Shown here: positions 14,499 through 25,262 of the stretch, one piece after another | Numbering within the stretch: the stretch's first letter is position 1 | Layout of the letters: the number at the start of each line of letters is the position of its first letter | Source: Lachnospiraceae bacterium | GTDB taxonomy: Bacteria; Bacillota; Clostridia; Lachnospirales; Lachnospiraceae | Reading direction: 5' to 3' | DNA length: 64,000 nt | NCBI GenBank assembly: GCA_910575005.1 | Contig: CAJTCL010000006.1 | Location: 124,001 to 188,000 of the forward strand | The notes under the pieces: model-generated | Told to the model about the DNA's origin: nothing | The model's database searches: none | Seen by the model: the letters and a program-made list of their open reading frames with translations, nothing else | Translations under genes and position numbers: made by a program

Positions 14499-15515
14499 TT
14501 AATCTTCGTCTGCGTCTACATCTACCAAAGCAGCAGTAATGATAGCCATAGAATATACCTCATCGGCATTACAGCCTCTCGATAAGTCATTGATCGGGGA
14601 ATTGAGTCCTAACAGAATCGGGCCGTAAGCATCAAAGTTTCCCATACGCTGTGCAATCTTATAACCAATATTACCAGCATTGATATCTGGGAAAACAAAA
14701 ACGTTTGCATGTCCAGCGACAGCATCATCTGGACACTTCGTGCGTGCGACACGAGGAGAAACAGCGGCGTCAAACTGCATTTCGCCAGATATGGGGAGAT
14801 CTGGACGCATTGCTTTTGCCTTCTGTGCGGCATTGCGCATTTTGTCAACATCCTCACCAGCGCCAGAGCCTAAGGTAGAGTAACTTAAGAAAGCAACTTT
14901 GGGGTCAATACCGAAAATTTGGCCGCAGTCAGAGGCACCAATGGCGATTTCTGCCAGCTCGTCCTCAGTAGGCTTAATATTGATAGCACAGTCAGCCATT
15001 GCCAATACCTCATTCTCACCAGTAGCAGAAGGGCGCACCAAGATGAAACAGGAAGACACAATGTTGTGCCCAGGTTTGGTTTTGATCAACTGTAAAGCAG
15101 GGCGGATAGTGTCAGCAGTAGTATAAGTAGCTCCACCTAAAAGGGAATCTGCAAGTCCCATTTTTACAAGCATAGTTCCAAAATAGTTTCCTTGTTTTAA
15201 GATTTCACGTGCACGTTCTGGCTGCAAATTTTTACTTTTACGAAGCTCACACAATAATGCAACCATTTCTTCAATCTGGTCAAATGCTTCAGGATCAATA
15301 ATATTAGCGCCACGAATATTATAGCCGTATTCCTCAGCAGCATTTTCTACGGCTTCTTTGTTTCCAATTAAAATCGGGGTCAGGAAATTGGAGGCAAGCA
15401 GACGGGAGGCGGCCTCCAAGATACGGGGGTCAGTTCCCTCTGTAAAAACGATTTTTTTGGGGTTTTTCTTCAGTTTACTGATCATCATGCCAAAACCTTG
15501 CATATTCCTGCTCAT
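14499..15515 (-). CDS. pta: Phosphate acetyltransferase
   Basis: 338 aa, converting acetyl-CoA and phosphate to acetyl phosphate in the cytoplasmic acetate pathway. The start is the ATG at 15513-15515, preceded by AAGGAGG; an open frame extends further upstream without a site. Family landmarks: KIVFTEGTDPRILEAASRL near the N-terminus, GLADSLLGGATYTTADTIRPALQ, and the C-terminal INAGNIGYKIAQRMG and GPILLGLNSPINDLSRG blocks. Length matches the short single-domain Pta. The usual partner ackA is not beside it in this window. Confidence 0.93.
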   Translation of the reverse strand: MSRNMQGFGMMISKLKKNPKKIVFTEGTDPRILEAASRLLASNFLTPILIGNKEAVENAAEEYGYNIRGANIIDPEAFDQIEEMVALLCELRKSKNLQPERAREILKQGNYFGTMLVKMGLADSLLGGATYTTADTIRPALQLIKTKPGHNIVSSCFILVRPSATGENEVLAMADCAINIKPTEDELAEIAIGASDCGQIFGIDPKVAFLSYSTLGSGAGEDVDKMRNAAQKAKAMRPDLPISGEMQFDAAVSPRVARTKCPDDAVAGHANVFVFPDINAGNIGYKIAQRMGNFDAYGPILLGLNSPINDLSRGCNADEVYSMAIITAALVDVDADED

Positions 15516-15960
15516 AGTATAAATCCTCCTTAAAAATAATATCTGAATAGTTATGATTATCGTTACTATAAATGTATCACTTTTCAAAAATTTTTCAACA
15601 GATTTGCTTGTACAAAAACAGGTACAGAGAGGAAAATTTTACCTTTCTGGCCGAGTAGGGGCGTAAATCCCTTTTTCTATGATTCCAGGGAAGATAAAAT
15701 AGAGAGGTGTAGGAAAGATAGAAGAATTGTTTTACAGGTACTAAAACAGATTATGTTATGAATCATATACTTCCCTGTAAGAAAAATTTTTACCAAAAAG
15801 CTGTAAATTATGTTGGTTTAGCAGCATGTATTTAAAATAGCATAAATATAGAAAATACTTACAGTGCAAGCATTTTTTACAAGTCAAAATATGTCAATGC
15901 TAGGTTCATATTTTCGACACATCTTCTGAAGGGTTTTAATTGTTTGATTTATAAAAATTT
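15516..15960. other. Intergenic region between pta and the efflux operon
   Basis: No gene seen. A possible minus-strand pta promoter is TTGAAA with TACATT (16-bp spacer) near 15567-15600. The remainder is AT-rich with no clear structure. Confidence 0.4.
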
Positions 15961-15973
15961 TATATTTTTTTCC

Positions 15974-16026
15974 TTGTATTTTGCTGAAAAGATTTTTATA
16001 ATGAAGCTAAAAACCGACTGGTCGGT
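15974..16026 (+). promoter_or_regulatory. Promoter and TetR operator of the efflux operon
   Basis: TTGTAT 15974-15979, 17-bp spacer, TATAAT 15997-16002. Overlapping the expected start is ACCGACTGGTCGGT (16013-16026), a perfect 6-bp inverted repeat of the type bound by TetR-family repressors. The TetR gene closing the operon (19878) is the likely binder, giving autoregulated, inducible efflux. Confidence 0.75.
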
Positions 16027-16059
16027 CGGAAATGGAAATACACAGGAGGAGAAATACAT

Positions 16060-19000
16060 ATGCTGTCAAAATTCAGTGTCAAGAAAGCCTATACGGTAAT
16101 GGTAGGAATTGTGCTGGTAATTATTCTGGGCGTGGTATCTTTGAGCAAGATGAGCACAGATTTGCTGCCCAGTATGAACCTGCCTTATGCGATTGTGATC
16201 ACCACGTACACAGGCGCCAGCCCGGAGCAGGTAGAGAGTACGGTGACGCAGCCGATTGAGGAGGCGATGGCCAGTACATCCAATATCAAAAATATCAGTT
16301 CCACCTCCAGCAATGATATGTCTATGGTAGTGCTGGAATTTGAGCAGACTGCAAATATGGATTCTGTCACGGTAGAAATGCGTGAGAGTCTCGACCAGAT
16401 TAGCGGAAACTGGCCAGATAAAGTTGGCAATCCTATCATTATGAAATTGAATCCAGATATGATGCCAATCTTGATTGCCGCGGTGGAGATGGAGAACATG
16501 AATAATCTGGAGATCAGTGATTTTACAGAGAAAGAATTGATTCCAGAGATTGAAAGTGTTGAGGGTGTGGCTTCAGTATCTGGGACAGGATTGATTGAGG
16601 AATCGGTACAGGTAACGTTGAATCAGAGTAAAATCGATCAGATCAATCAAAAGGTGAAGGATTCACTGAATGAAAAATTTTCAGATGCAGAAAACGAGAT
16701 GGCGTCCGCAGAGGATGAAATTAGCAGCGGCAAAGATGAGCTTACAAGCGGCCAACAGGCGATGGCCAATCAGATCAGTGATGCACAGAATCAATTAAAT
16801 GATAAGAAAATAGAATTGTTTCAGACAGAGGCTGATTTGAATAATAAGCTCACAGAATTGACGAATGCCAGAGCCAGCGCAGAACAGGGGATTGCCGCAC
16901 TGCAGCAGGTGCAGACACAAGTGCAGACACTTATGGAGACCAAGGCTCAGCTAGAACAGGGCATAGCGGCAATGAAAGCGATGAAGAAAGATGCCAAAGA
17001 ATTGGAAAAGCAGCTTGCGCAGGTGGAGGCCGGACTGACAGAGATTAAGGCTCAGCTTGCGGCTCAGGAAGGCAGCAATCTTACAGTAGAATCCACAGAG
17101 GAAGAATTGACGGCATATATCTCTCAGAAGCTGACCGAGGCAGAACAGGGTTTAGTGCAAGTCAATGGAGGAATTGCAGCAATTGAGGCAGGATTGCAAA
17201 GCGTTGCCGAGGGTAAAGCAACCATCAATGATACACTGGCAACCTTAAATCAGAGCCAGATTACAGGGTCGGTGGAGATGGGAAGTGCTTCTGCGCAGCT
17301 TGCCAGCGGAGAGGAAAAATTAAAGGAATCCAAGGAAACTTTTGAGGAGAGCAAAGAGGAGGCCTATGATTCTGCGGATTTGAACAATATTCTTACAATG
17401 GAGACATTGACAAATATCCTCACAGCACAAAATTTCTCCATGCCTGCCGGTTATATTACAGATGAGGGCGAGCGTTATATGGTACGTGTGGGGGATGCGG
17501 TAAATGGTGTTGATGACCTTAAAGAAATGGTGTTAATGGATCTTGGCATGGATGGCGTGGAAGTGATTCACCTGTCAGATGTGGCAGATATTGCTGTGCT
17601 GGATAATTCCAGTGAATCCTATGCACGTCTGAATGGAAAACCAGGTGTTATGCTGTCGGTAGAGAAGCAGACAGGCTATTCCACAGGAGATGTGACACAT
17701 CGTGTCTATGAGAAATTTGACAGTCTGAAAAAGACAGATGAGAATCTTCGGGTGTCAGTGTTGATGGACCAAGGAATTTACATTGATATGATTGTGGATT
17801 CAGTGCTCAACAATATGATTTTTGGCGCTCTGCTTGCGATTGTCATTTTGGTACTCTTTTTGAAAGATTTAAAGCCTACCTTGGTAATTGCAGTGTCTAT
17901 TCCAATTTCTGTAATATTTGCAGTGGTACTGATGTATTTTAGCGGTGTCACTCTAAATATGATTTCTCTGTCAGGACTGGCATTGGGAATTGGTATGCTG
18001 GTGGATAACTCTATTGTGGTGATTGAAAATATTTACCGTATGCGAAACGAGGGACTATCTGCTAGGAAAGCAGCCGTGGAGGGCGCAAAACAGGTCAGCG
18101 GGGCAATCACAGCTTCTACCTTGACCACAGTGTGCGTGTTTGCACCGATTGTATTCACGGAGGGAATTACGAGACAGCTTTTTGTGGATATGGGACTGAC
18201 GATTGCCTATTCACTGCTTGCCAGTCTGATTATTGCGCTTACTTTTGTGCCCATGATGGGCTCTAAGATGCTGAAAAAGACAAAGAATATCAGACATCCC
18301 TGGTTTGATAAATTTCAGGAGGGTTATGGCATAGTATTAGAAAAGCTGCTTCATGTCAAGCTTTTGGTGCTGCTGGTGATGATTGTACTGCTAGTCTTGA
18401 GCATGAAGGCATCCCTGGCCAAAGGAACCGTATTTATGCCAGAGATGGAGAGTACACAGATGACCGTTGACATCACGCCGCCAGAGGATGCAGAATTTGA
18501 AGAGGCATGTGCGCTTGCAGACCAGGTGACAGAAAAGATACAGACTATTGATGATGTGGAATCCGTGGGCGCTATGGCAGGCGGCGGAGGAATTGCCATG
18601 AGTATGATGGGCGGTGGCGGTAGCAGTGGCAACAACGTCACTCTCTATATTATTCTAAAGGAAGAGAAACAGCTTTCCAATGAGGAAATTTCCAATCAGA
18701 TCACGGAATTAACGAAAGATATGGAAGGTGAGATCAAGGTCAGCAGTTCGGCAATGGACATGGGTGCACTTGCCGGAGAAGGTTTGTCTGTACAGGTCAA
18801 AGGCCGTGATCTGGATAAATTAAAAAAGATTGCCGCAGAGGTAAAGGAAGTGGTTGCTGCAGTTGAGGGAACCACTGAAGTGTCCGACGGGCTAGAAGAG
18901 ACAGAACGGGAATTTCGGATTACGGTAGATAAAGAAAAGGCAGCGAAATATGGAATGACCGTAGCCCAAATTTATCAGCTTGTCTATGGGCAGATGAAAA

Positions 19001-19878
19001 ATGAGACTTCAGATGCAACGATTTCTACAGATATCAAGGATTATGATGTCTATTTGGAAACAGTAGAACAGAGTGAAGCTTCTTTGGAATCATTAAAAAA
19101 ACTTACCTTTACTTATGAGGACAAAGAAAGTGGGGAAGAGTCGGAGATTGCATTGACAGAGGTTGCAAAGTTTGAAGAGATGGATAGCTTGACATCCATT
19201 TCCAGAGATGGGCAGGAGCGTTATATCAACGTGTCTGCGGCAATTGATACTGGCTATAATGTAGGGCTGGTGGGCGAACAGGTGCAAAAGGCCATCAAGG
19301 ACTATCAACTGCCAGAAGGATATAGTATAGAAATGACTGGAGAAGATGAGACAATCAATGAAGCTATGGAGCAGTTGATGTTAATGTTGATTCTGGCAGT
19401 GGCGTTTATTTATCTGATTATGGTAGCACAGTTCCAGTCTCTGAAAGCGCCATTTATTATTTTATTTACAATCCCTCTCGCATTAACTGGAGGATTTGGC
19501 GCGCTGCTGGTTACAAACAATGAGATGAGTATTATTGCCATGATTGGATTTATCATGCTGGTGGGTGTGATTGTAAATAATGGTATTGTAATGGTAGAGT
19601 ATACAAATCAGCTTCGGCGGGAAGGCATGGACAAACGGGAGGCCATTGTCACAGCGGGAAAAACGCGTCTGCGTCCTATATTAATGACAGCAATGACCAC
19701 GATTTTGGCTATGTCGACCACTGCTTTTGGTTCCGATATGGGCTCCGATATGTCCCGGCCGATGGCAATTGTCACCATTGGAGGAATGATCTATGGAACA
19801 TTGATGACGCTTGTGGTTGTACCATGTATTTATGATTTATTTTATAGTAATAAGAGTATGGTAGAGGAAGAAATTTGA
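16060..19878 (+). CDS. RND-family efflux permease with a coiled-coil insertion
   Basis: 1272 aa, ATG 16060 with GGAGGAG upstream. Typical HAE/AcrB-like repeat architecture: first membrane helix at residues 12-30, porter domain, a six-helix block around residues 585-760 (GLALGIGMLVDNSIVVIENI near 640 carries the proton-relay Asp), second porter region, and a final helix block from about 1105. Unlike AcrB, residues about 200-455 are a Gln/Glu/Ala-rich coiled coil inserted in the first porter domain. No adaptor or TolC-type gene is nearby, as expected in a monoderm. The substrate is unknown; drugs, fatty acids or peptides are possible. The gene overlaps the TetR gene by one base. Confidence 0.9.
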   Translation: MLSKFSVKKAYTVMVGIVLVIILGVVSLSKMSTDLLPSMNLPYAIVITTYTGASPEQVESTVTQPIEEAMASTSNIKNISSTSSNDMSMVVLEFEQTANMDSVTVEMRESLDQISGNWPDKVGNPIIMKLNPDMMPILIAAVEMENMNNLEISDFTEKELIPEIESVEGVASVSGTGLIEESVQVTLNQSKIDQINQKVKDSLNEKFSDAENEMASAEDEISSGKDELTSGQQAMANQISDAQNQLNDKKIELFQTEADLNNKLTELTNARASAEQGIAALQQVQTQVQTLMETKAQLEQGIAAMKAMKKDAKELEKQLAQVEAGLTEIKAQLAAQEGSNLTVESTEEELTAYISQKLTEAEQGLVQVNGGIAAIEAGLQSVAEGKATINDTLATLNQSQITGSVEMGSASAQLASGEEKLKESKETFEESKEEAYDSADLNNILTMETLTNILTAQNFSMPAGYITDEGERYMVRVGDAVNGVDDLKEMVLMDLGMDGVEVIHLSDVADIAVLDNSSESYARLNGKPGVMLSVEKQTGYSTGDVTHRVYEKFDSLKKTDENLRVSVLMDQGIYIDMIVDSVLNNMIFGALLAIVILVLFLKDLKPTLVIAVSIPISVIFAVVLMYFSGVTLNMISLSGLALGIGMLVDNSIVVIENIYRMRNEGLSARKAAVEGAKQVSGAITASTLTTVCVFAPIVFTEGITRQLFVDMGLTIAYSLLASLIIALTFVPMMGSKMLKKTKNIRHPWFDKFQEGYGIVLEKLLHVKLLVLLVMIVLLVLSMKASLAKGTVFMPEMESTQMTVDITPPEDAEFEEACALADQVTEKIQTIDDVESVGAMAGGGGIAMSMMGGGGSSGNNVTLYIILKEEKQLSNEEISNQITELTKDMEGEIKVSSSAMDMGALAGEGLSVQVKGRDLDKLKKIAAEVKEVVAAVEGTTEVSDGLEETEREFRITVDKEKAAKYGMTVAQIYQLVYGQMKNETSDATISTDIKDYDVYLETVEQSEASLESLKKLTFTYEDKESGEESEIALTEVAKFEEMDSLTSISRDGQERYINVSAAIDTGYNVGLVGEQVQKAIKDYQLPEGYSIEMTGEDETINEAMEQLMLMLILAVAFIYLIMVAQFQSLKAPFIILFTIPLALTGGFGALLVTNNEMSIIAMIGFIMLVGVIVNNGIVMVEYTNQLRREGMDKREAIVTAGKTRLRPILMTAMTTILAMSTTAFGSDMGSDMSRPMAIVTIGGMIYGTLMTLVVVPCIYDLFYSNKSMVEEEI

Positions 19879-20567
19879 TGGAAAATAGAGGAACACAGAC
19901 AAAAGATAACCAAGATTTGGAACAAGAACTGCAAGCGATAGACAAAAATCAGTTCCCAGAAAAAACATATCCGCCCAAGGTGAAGGCAATGTTTGAGGCC
20001 GTATTGGAGCTTTTTGCCTCTGGAAGAGAACTTAGCACTTTAAAAGTGTCAGAGATTACATCCAAAGCAGGCATTGGAAAAGGGACGGCTTATGAGTATT
20101 TTTCCACCAAAGAAGAGATCATTGTAGGTGCCATTGAATATGAAGCTGCCAAACATTTTCACAGGATTCTTCGTTTGATGGAGGAAGGGCAGAGTTTTTC
20201 AGAAATTATTTTCAAGGGTCTGGATATGCTGGAGGCAGCGAATAAAAAGTATCATGGTCTTACTGTGCTGGAAAAAATTTTGCAGGATAGTACGATGACA
20301 GGGAGTGCATTGTTGAAGGAAGTGCAAAAACACAAAGGCCAATGTGAATTATGCCACCATTACAGTCAGCGGCTGATGATGCTGGCCAAGGACAGTGGGA
20401 TTACCCAGGAAACTAGTCCCTGGAAGGTTTGGGGAGCAATTTTTTCTCAATATGTACTCTATGCCTTTTACCTGTCTCATCAGGAAATGATTTTGGGTAT
20501 GGATAAGGAAGAAGTGCGCAGCTTTGTGTATCAGAATATCATGAAAATATTGGGGGGAAGCACTTGA
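19878..20567 (+). CDS. TetR-family repressor of the efflux operon
   Basis: About 229 aa from ATG 19878, whose A is the last base of the pump stop codon. HTH at about residues 45-80 (VSEITSKAGIGKGTAYEYFSTKEEI). The C-terminal ligand domain is divergent, as usual. Coupled to the pump and with a matching palindrome at the operon promoter, it is most simply the local repressor. Confidence 0.88.
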   Translation: MENRGTQTKDNQDLEQELQAIDKNQFPEKTYPPKVKAMFEAVLELFASGRELSTLKVSEITSKAGIGKGTAYEYFSTKEEIIVGAIEYEAAKHFHRILRLMEEGQSFSEIIFKGLDMLEAANKKYHGLTVLEKILQDSTMTGSALLKEVQKHKGQCELCHHYSQRLMMLAKDSGITQETSPWKVWGAIFSQYVLYAFYLSHQEMILGMDKEEVRSFVYQNIMKILGGST

Positions 20568-20749
20568 CAATTTTCCTCTTAGCTTTTAAGATGGATAGAA
20601 AGATGGTGCGATTATATGGGGTTGTCGCATTTAGAATTTCAAAAACAGGATTTAGTAGTTGTTGAGATTATAATCACAATATCTTGTTTTTGGCTTTCTT
20701 AATGCGGCAGCTCCATTTTTGAATATCATTAGGAAAGAGGAGAATAACC
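20568..20749. other. Leader region of valS
   Basis: No T-box hallmark (AGGGTGGNACCGCG) or terminator is visible, which is noteworthy since clostridial valS genes are often T-box controlled. The ribosome site AGGAAAGAGGAG precedes the ATG. Confidence 0.4.
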
Positions 20750-23398
20750 ATGAATAAGGAATTGGCAAAAACCTATGATCCTCAGGATATTGAGGATCGG
20801 CTCTACCAGAAATGGGAGGAAAATAAATATTTTCGTGCAAAAGTGGACCGCAGCAAAAAACCATTTACTATTGTGATGCCACCTCCCAATATCACTGGAC
20901 AGCTCCATATGGGGCATGCTCTGGACAATACGATGCAAGATATCTTAATTCGCTATAAGCGGATGCAAGGATATAATGCACTTTGGCAGCCAGGAACTGA
21001 CCATGCTTCCATTTCAACAGAAGTCAAAGTAATTGAATCTCTGAAAGAACAGGGGATTGATAAGAACGATCTGGGCAGAGAAGGATTTCTGGAAAAAGTA
21101 TGGGAGTGGAAAGAAGAGTATGGCGGGCGTATTATCCGGCAGCTCAAGAAGTTAGGCTCCTCGGCAGACTGGGACAGGGAACGCTTTACCTTAGACGAAG
21201 GTTGTTCTCATGCAGTACAGGAAGTATTTATTAAATTGTATGAAAAAGGTTTGATTTACAAAGGTTCTAGAATTGTCAATTGGTGTCCAGTGTGTAAGAC
21301 TTCTATTTCAGACGCTGAGGTAGAACATGAGGAACAAGATGGCTTCTTCTGGCATATTAATTATCCTGTAAAGGGTGAGGAAGGCAGATTTGTGGAAATT
21401 GCCACAACCAGGCCAGAGACCTTATTAGGAGATACGGCTGTGGCGGTAAATCCTGAGGATGAGCGTTATCAAGATATCATTGGAAAAACCTTGATTTTGC
21501 CCTTGGTGGGACGTGAAATTCCTGTGGTGGCTGATCATTATGTGGACAAGGAATTTGGAACAGGCTGTGTGAAGATTACGCCAGCACATGACCCAAATGA
21601 TTTTGAGGTTGGTAAACGCCATAATCTGCCAGAAATCAATGTTTTAAATGATGATGCCACAGTGAATCAAAACGGCGGCAAATATGCTGGGATGGACCGC
21701 TATGAGGCGCGTAAGTTGATGGTGCAGGAACTTGAGGAACAGGGGTTATTGGTGAAAGTTGTGCCGCATTCTCATAATGTAGGAACACATGACCGCTGTT
21801 GTACTACAGTGGAGCCAATGGTCAAACAGCAGTGGTTTGTTAAAATGGATCAGTTGATTCAGCCGGCAGTGGAAGCAGTGAAGAATGGAGATATCACGCT
21901 GCTGCCAGAGCGTATGGACAAAATCTATTTTAACTGGACAGATAACATTAGGGACTGGTGTATTTCCAGGCAGCTCTGGTGGGGACACAGGATTCCAGCC
22001 TATTATTGTGCAGACTGCGGGGAATTTGTGGTGGCAAGAGAAAATCCAGGCAAATGCCCTAAATGTGGCTGTACACATATGACGCAGGATGAAGACACCT
22101 TGGACACCTGGTTTTCTTCCGCACTGTGGCCATTTTCTACCCTTGGATGGCCCCAAAAAACAGAGGATCTCGATTATTTTTATCCAAATGATGTGTTGGT
22201 GACTGGATATGACATTATTTTCTTTTGGGTAATCCGTATGATATTTTCCGGGTTTGAGCAGATGAAAGAAGCACCTTTTAAGACCGTGCTGTTTCATGGA
22301 CTGATTCGAGATTCCCAGGGGCGTAAGATGAGTAAATCTCTTGGAAATGGGATTGATCCTCTCAAAGTGATTGAAAAATATGGTGCAGACGCCTTGAGAT
22401 TGACCTTGATCACAGGAAATGCACCAGGAAATGACATGCGTTTTTATTGGGAACGTGTGGAAGCTTCCCGAAATTTTGCCAATAAGGTGTGGAATGCTTC
22501 TCGCTTTATTATGATGAATATTGGGGAAGAGGTCTTAGTAGCTCCTTCTTTGCAGCAGCTTGCAGCAGAAGACCAATGGATTTTGTCAAAAGTCAATACC
22601 TTGGCAAAGGATGTCACAGAGAATATGGATAAATTTGAACTGGGGATTGCGGTGCAGAAAGTTTATGATTTTATCTGGGATGAATTTTGTGACTGGTATA
22701 TAGAAATTGCCAAGACCAGGACATTTAAAAAGGAAGAGAATCCAGAATCGGCAAAGGTGGCCATGTGGACACTGAAAACGGTTCTGATTCAGGCCTTGAA
22801 ATTATTGCATCCGTTTATGCCGTTTATCACAGAAGAGATTTTCTGTACTCTGCAGACAGAGGAAGAGACAATTATGCTTTCCCAATGGCCAGAATATAAG
22901 CAGGAGTGGCATTTTATTCAGGCGGAGGAAGCAATAGAGCATGTCAAAGAATTGGTAAAAGGAATCCGCAATACCAGAACAGCGATGGAAGTTCCTCCCA
23001 GCAGAAAAGCGAATGTTTTTATTGTCACAGAGGACAGTGAACTTAGAGATACCTTTGCATCAATGAAAAGTGCCTACAGCCTGTTGGCAAGCGCCAGTGA
23101 AATCCATGTACAGGCGGATAAATCAGGGATTGGGGAAGATGCCGTTTCTGTGGTAATTCCCGGTGCAGTAGTTTATCTTCCACTGGAAGATTTGGTGGAT
23201 TTTGAGAAAGAAAAAGAACGTCTTTTAAAGGAGAAACAGCGCCTTGTAAAAGAACTTTCCCGCTCAAAAGGAATGCTTTCCAATGAGAATTTCTTAAAAC
23301 GGGCGCCAGAGGCCAAGGTACAGGAAGAAAAAGAAAAATTGGCAAAATATGAGCAGATGATGGAGCAGGTGGAGGAACGCTTAGCTCAGATGAAATAG
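20750..23398 (+). CDS. valS: Valine--tRNA ligase
   Basis: 882 aa class I synthetase charging tRNA-Val. The HIGH signature appears as HMGH at residues 53-56 ([14 protein letters not shown]) and KMSKS at 526-530 ([11 protein letters not shown]). The editing domain lies between ([17 protein letters not shown], with the ALLGD-type motif), a zinc-knuckle-like CADCGEF...CPKCGC insert precedes [11 protein letters not shown], and the C-terminal tail (from about 815) is the long coiled coil typical of ValRS. Length is as expected. Confidence 0.97.
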   Translation: MNKELAKTYDPQDIEDRLYQKWEENKYFRAKVDRSKKPFTIVMPPPNITGQLHMGHALDNTMQDILIRYKRMQGYNALWQPGTDHASISTEVKVIESLKEQGIDKNDLGREGFLEKVWEWKEEYGGRIIRQLKKLGSSADWDRERFTLDEGCSHAVQEVFIKLYEKGLIYKGSRIVNWCPVCKTSISDAEVEHEEQDGFFWHINYPVKGEEGRFVEIATTRPETLLGDTAVAVNPEDERYQDIIGKTLILPLVGREIPVVADHYVDKEFGTGCVKITPAHDPNDFEVGKRHNLPEINVLNDDATVNQNGGKYAGMDRYEARKLMVQELEEQGLLVKVVPHSHNVGTHDRCCTTVEPMVKQQWFVKMDQLIQPAVEAVKNGDITLLPERMDKIYFNWTDNIRDWCISRQLWWGHRIPAYYCADCGEFVVARENPGKCPKCGCTHMTQDEDTLDTWFSSALWPFSTLGWPQKTEDLDYFYPNDVLVTGYDIIFFWVIRMIFSGFEQMKEAPFKTVLFHGLIRDSQGRKMSKSLGNGIDPLKVIEKYGADALRLTLITGNAPGNDMRFYWERVEASRNFANKVWNASRFIMMNIGEEVLVAPSLQQLAAEDQWILSKVNTLAKDVTENMDKFELGIAVQKVYDFIWDEFCDWYIEIAKTRTFKKEENPESAKVAMWTLKTVLIQALKLLHPFMPFITEEIFCTLQTEEETIMLSQWPEYKQEWHFIQAEEAIEHVKELVKGIRNTRTAMEVPPSRKANVFIVTEDSELRDTFASMKSAYSLLASASEIHVQADKSGIGEDAVSVVIPGAVVYLPLEDLVDFEKEKERLLKEKQRLVKELSRSKGMLSNENFLKRAPEAKVQEEKEKLAKYEQMMEQVEERLAQMK

Positions 23399-23432
23399 GG
23401 TTCCACTAGATTAGGAATAGAAAAAAGTAACA

Positions 23433-23584
23433 CCATCCCAGTCCAGCTCGCCTTAATAATTCGCAAAGGCTCCATGTGTGAAATTTTCTCATGAAAAGGC
23501 GTTCGCTCATGTATAATAAATAAATCTTTAGTCATACAAGCATGACACAGCTTTATTTAGATATACATGGCTGAACTGGGATGG
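23433..23584. repeat. 152-bp segment closed by a 15-bp inverted repeat
   Basis: CCATCCCAGTCCAGC (23433-23447) pairs with GCTGAACTGGGATGG (23570-23584) with one mismatch. Smaller pairs such as CTCATG...CTCATG-type repeats and GCATGAC lie inside. It fills most of the valS-fapA gap. It could be a small non-autonomous mobile element or a structured RNA; no terminal duplication is obvious. Confidence 0.4.
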
Positions 23585-23694
23585 AAAAATTGAGAAATCC
23601 TGCAAAAAAGATTGAAAAAAATCAAAAATATTGTTAATATAAGATATATAGCGGTATTTTTGACAGAAATTCCAAAGTAAGGGGGGAATCTGTA

Positions 23695-25056
23695 ATGGCA
23701 GCATTAACAAGAAATGACCCGACAGTTAGATTTAGCCGTGATAATATGCAAGCGTACCTTTGTTTGCCTAGTCCTGAATTGGAAGGCTATAGTCCCAGTT
23801 ATGTTCAAGATGTACTGCAAAGAAGCGGTGTGGTGTACGGGATTAAAGAGAATAAAATTCAGGAAATGATAGATATGCAGATTTATAATCAAGAGATCCT
23901 TATTGCGGAGGGTGATCTGCCCAGAGATGGTGTAGATGGGTACTATGAATATAAGTTTGACATGAATTTCAGTAAGAAACCTAAGGTACGTCCTGATGGT
24001 TCTGTAGATTACTGGAGTATCAAAATGGTAGAGATGGTCACAGAAGGTCAGGTAATTGCAGTATATCATAAGGCGATCCAGGGCAGAGATGGGATGGATC
24101 TAAGAGGTAAGCCAGTGTTGGCCAAACGTGGAAGAGATTTGGTTCCGCTGCGCGGCAAGGGCTTTGAGCGTTCAGAAGATGGTGTGACCTATACATCCTT
24201 GATGGATGGTAAAATTGACATGAGCGGAGAGCGGATTGTAATTTTACCAGTTTATGAGATCAACGGTGATGTTGATTTATCTATTGGAAATATTGATTTT
24301 AGAGGTGATGTGATTGTTCATGGCAGTCTATGCAGCGGCGTGACAGTAAAAGCTACTGGGACAGTGACAGTGGATGGTATTGTAGAAGGCGCTAATATAG
24401 AAGCTGGCAAGGATGTTGTGCTCCGAAGCGGGGTCATGGGGGCATCTAGGGCAAGTATCACATCAAAAGGCAATATCTCAGCGAAATTTTTTGAATACAC
24501 CAGAGTACATGCGAATGGAACCATTCAGGCAGATGTATTTTTGAATTGCCAGGTATCTTGTGGAGAGAGTATAATACTTGATGGCAAGAAGGCAAGCATC
24601 ATTGGCGGTGAGGTAGGTGCTATTCAGAGTATTATGGTAAATACGCTGGGAAGCGATGGCGAGGTAAAGACACAGGTGAGGATTGGAAATGGTCCTGCAG
24701 TTTTGCGCCGAATAGGAGTCTTAAAAAATAAGATTCAGGTGGAAAAGGCGAACCTTGCTAAGATTGAAGAGGGATTAAAGCTTCTTCAGGATTTGAAAAA
24801 TGATCCCAGACGGACAGATCTTTTGCGTGTAAAGATACGAGATACCGCTTTATTGGCAGGAGACACTGCAGAGTTAGAGAAATTAGAAAATCAGATAGAG
24901 CGTGCCAAGGGCGGCTGTGTCAGAGTGAATGGCAATGTATATCCAGGTGTCAAGGTAGAGATTGATGAACTTCAGGTATTGGTAAAAGAAAAGCAGAGAC
25001 ATTTGGAATTTGTACGTGAGAGTGGAAAGATTCATATGTGTGCATTGGAGGCTTAA
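23695..25056 (+). CDS. FapA-family protein (DUF342)
   Basis: 453 aa, ATG 23695 behind AAGGGGGG. An N-terminal mixed domain is followed by a central right-handed beta-helix-like region rich in Gly/Val repeats (GNIDFRGDVIVHGSL, VTVDGIVEGANIEAGKDVV) and a C-terminal coiled coil (about residues 345-410). This is the standard FapA/DUF342 order; related proteins are linked to cell-surface or flagellar regulation in Firmicutes, but the biochemical role is unclear. The gene seems monocistronic with a terminator at 25166. Confidence 0.85.
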   Translation: MAALTRNDPTVRFSRDNMQAYLCLPSPELEGYSPSYVQDVLQRSGVVYGIKENKIQEMIDMQIYNQEILIAEGDLPRDGVDGYYEYKFDMNFSKKPKVRPDGSVDYWSIKMVEMVTEGQVIAVYHKAIQGRDGMDLRGKPVLAKRGRDLVPLRGKGFERSEDGVTYTSLMDGKIDMSGERIVILPVYEINGDVDLSIGNIDFRGDVIVHGSLCSGVTVKATGTVTVDGIVEGANIEAGKDVVLRSGVMGASRASITSKGNISAKFFEYTRVHANGTIQADVFLNCQVSCGESIILDGKKASIIGGEVGAIQSIMVNTLGSDGEVKTQVRIGNGPAVLRRIGVLKNKIQVEKANLAKIEEGLKLLQDLKNDPRRTDLLRVKIRDTALLAGDTAELEKLENQIERAKGGCVRVNGNVYPGVKVEIDELQVLVKEKQRHLEFVRESGKIHMCALEA

Positions 25057-25165
25057 TATAGTTTTTTAAACTATTTTAGGTAAATTTTAATTTAGAGTAA
25101 GAAGATATAGTTAGATGGGAATTTTTCCACAGAGAATGAGGAACATTCTAAAATAAATGGGTAAT

Positions 25166-25195
25166 ACCCGCCACTGATAAAAGTGGCGGGTTGTT
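25166..25195 (+). terminator. Terminator after the FapA-like gene
   Basis: ACCCGCCACT (25166-25175) pairs perfectly with AGTGGCGGGT (25182-25191), followed by TGTTT. Confidence 0.85.
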
Positions 25196-25262
25196 TGCGT
25201 CATATTTTTGGATGACAATTTTTTGTTTTTATTTAGAGAATAAAAGGCAGTGATTGACAGAT

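Noticed and set aside
20568-20749. T-box riboswitch upstream of valS
   Set aside because: The conserved T-box sequence and an antiterminator/terminator pair were looked for and not found.
21746-22297. 183-codon minus-strand frame within valS
   Set aside because: Shadow of valS; His/Cys/Trp-rich composition is typical of antisense frames.
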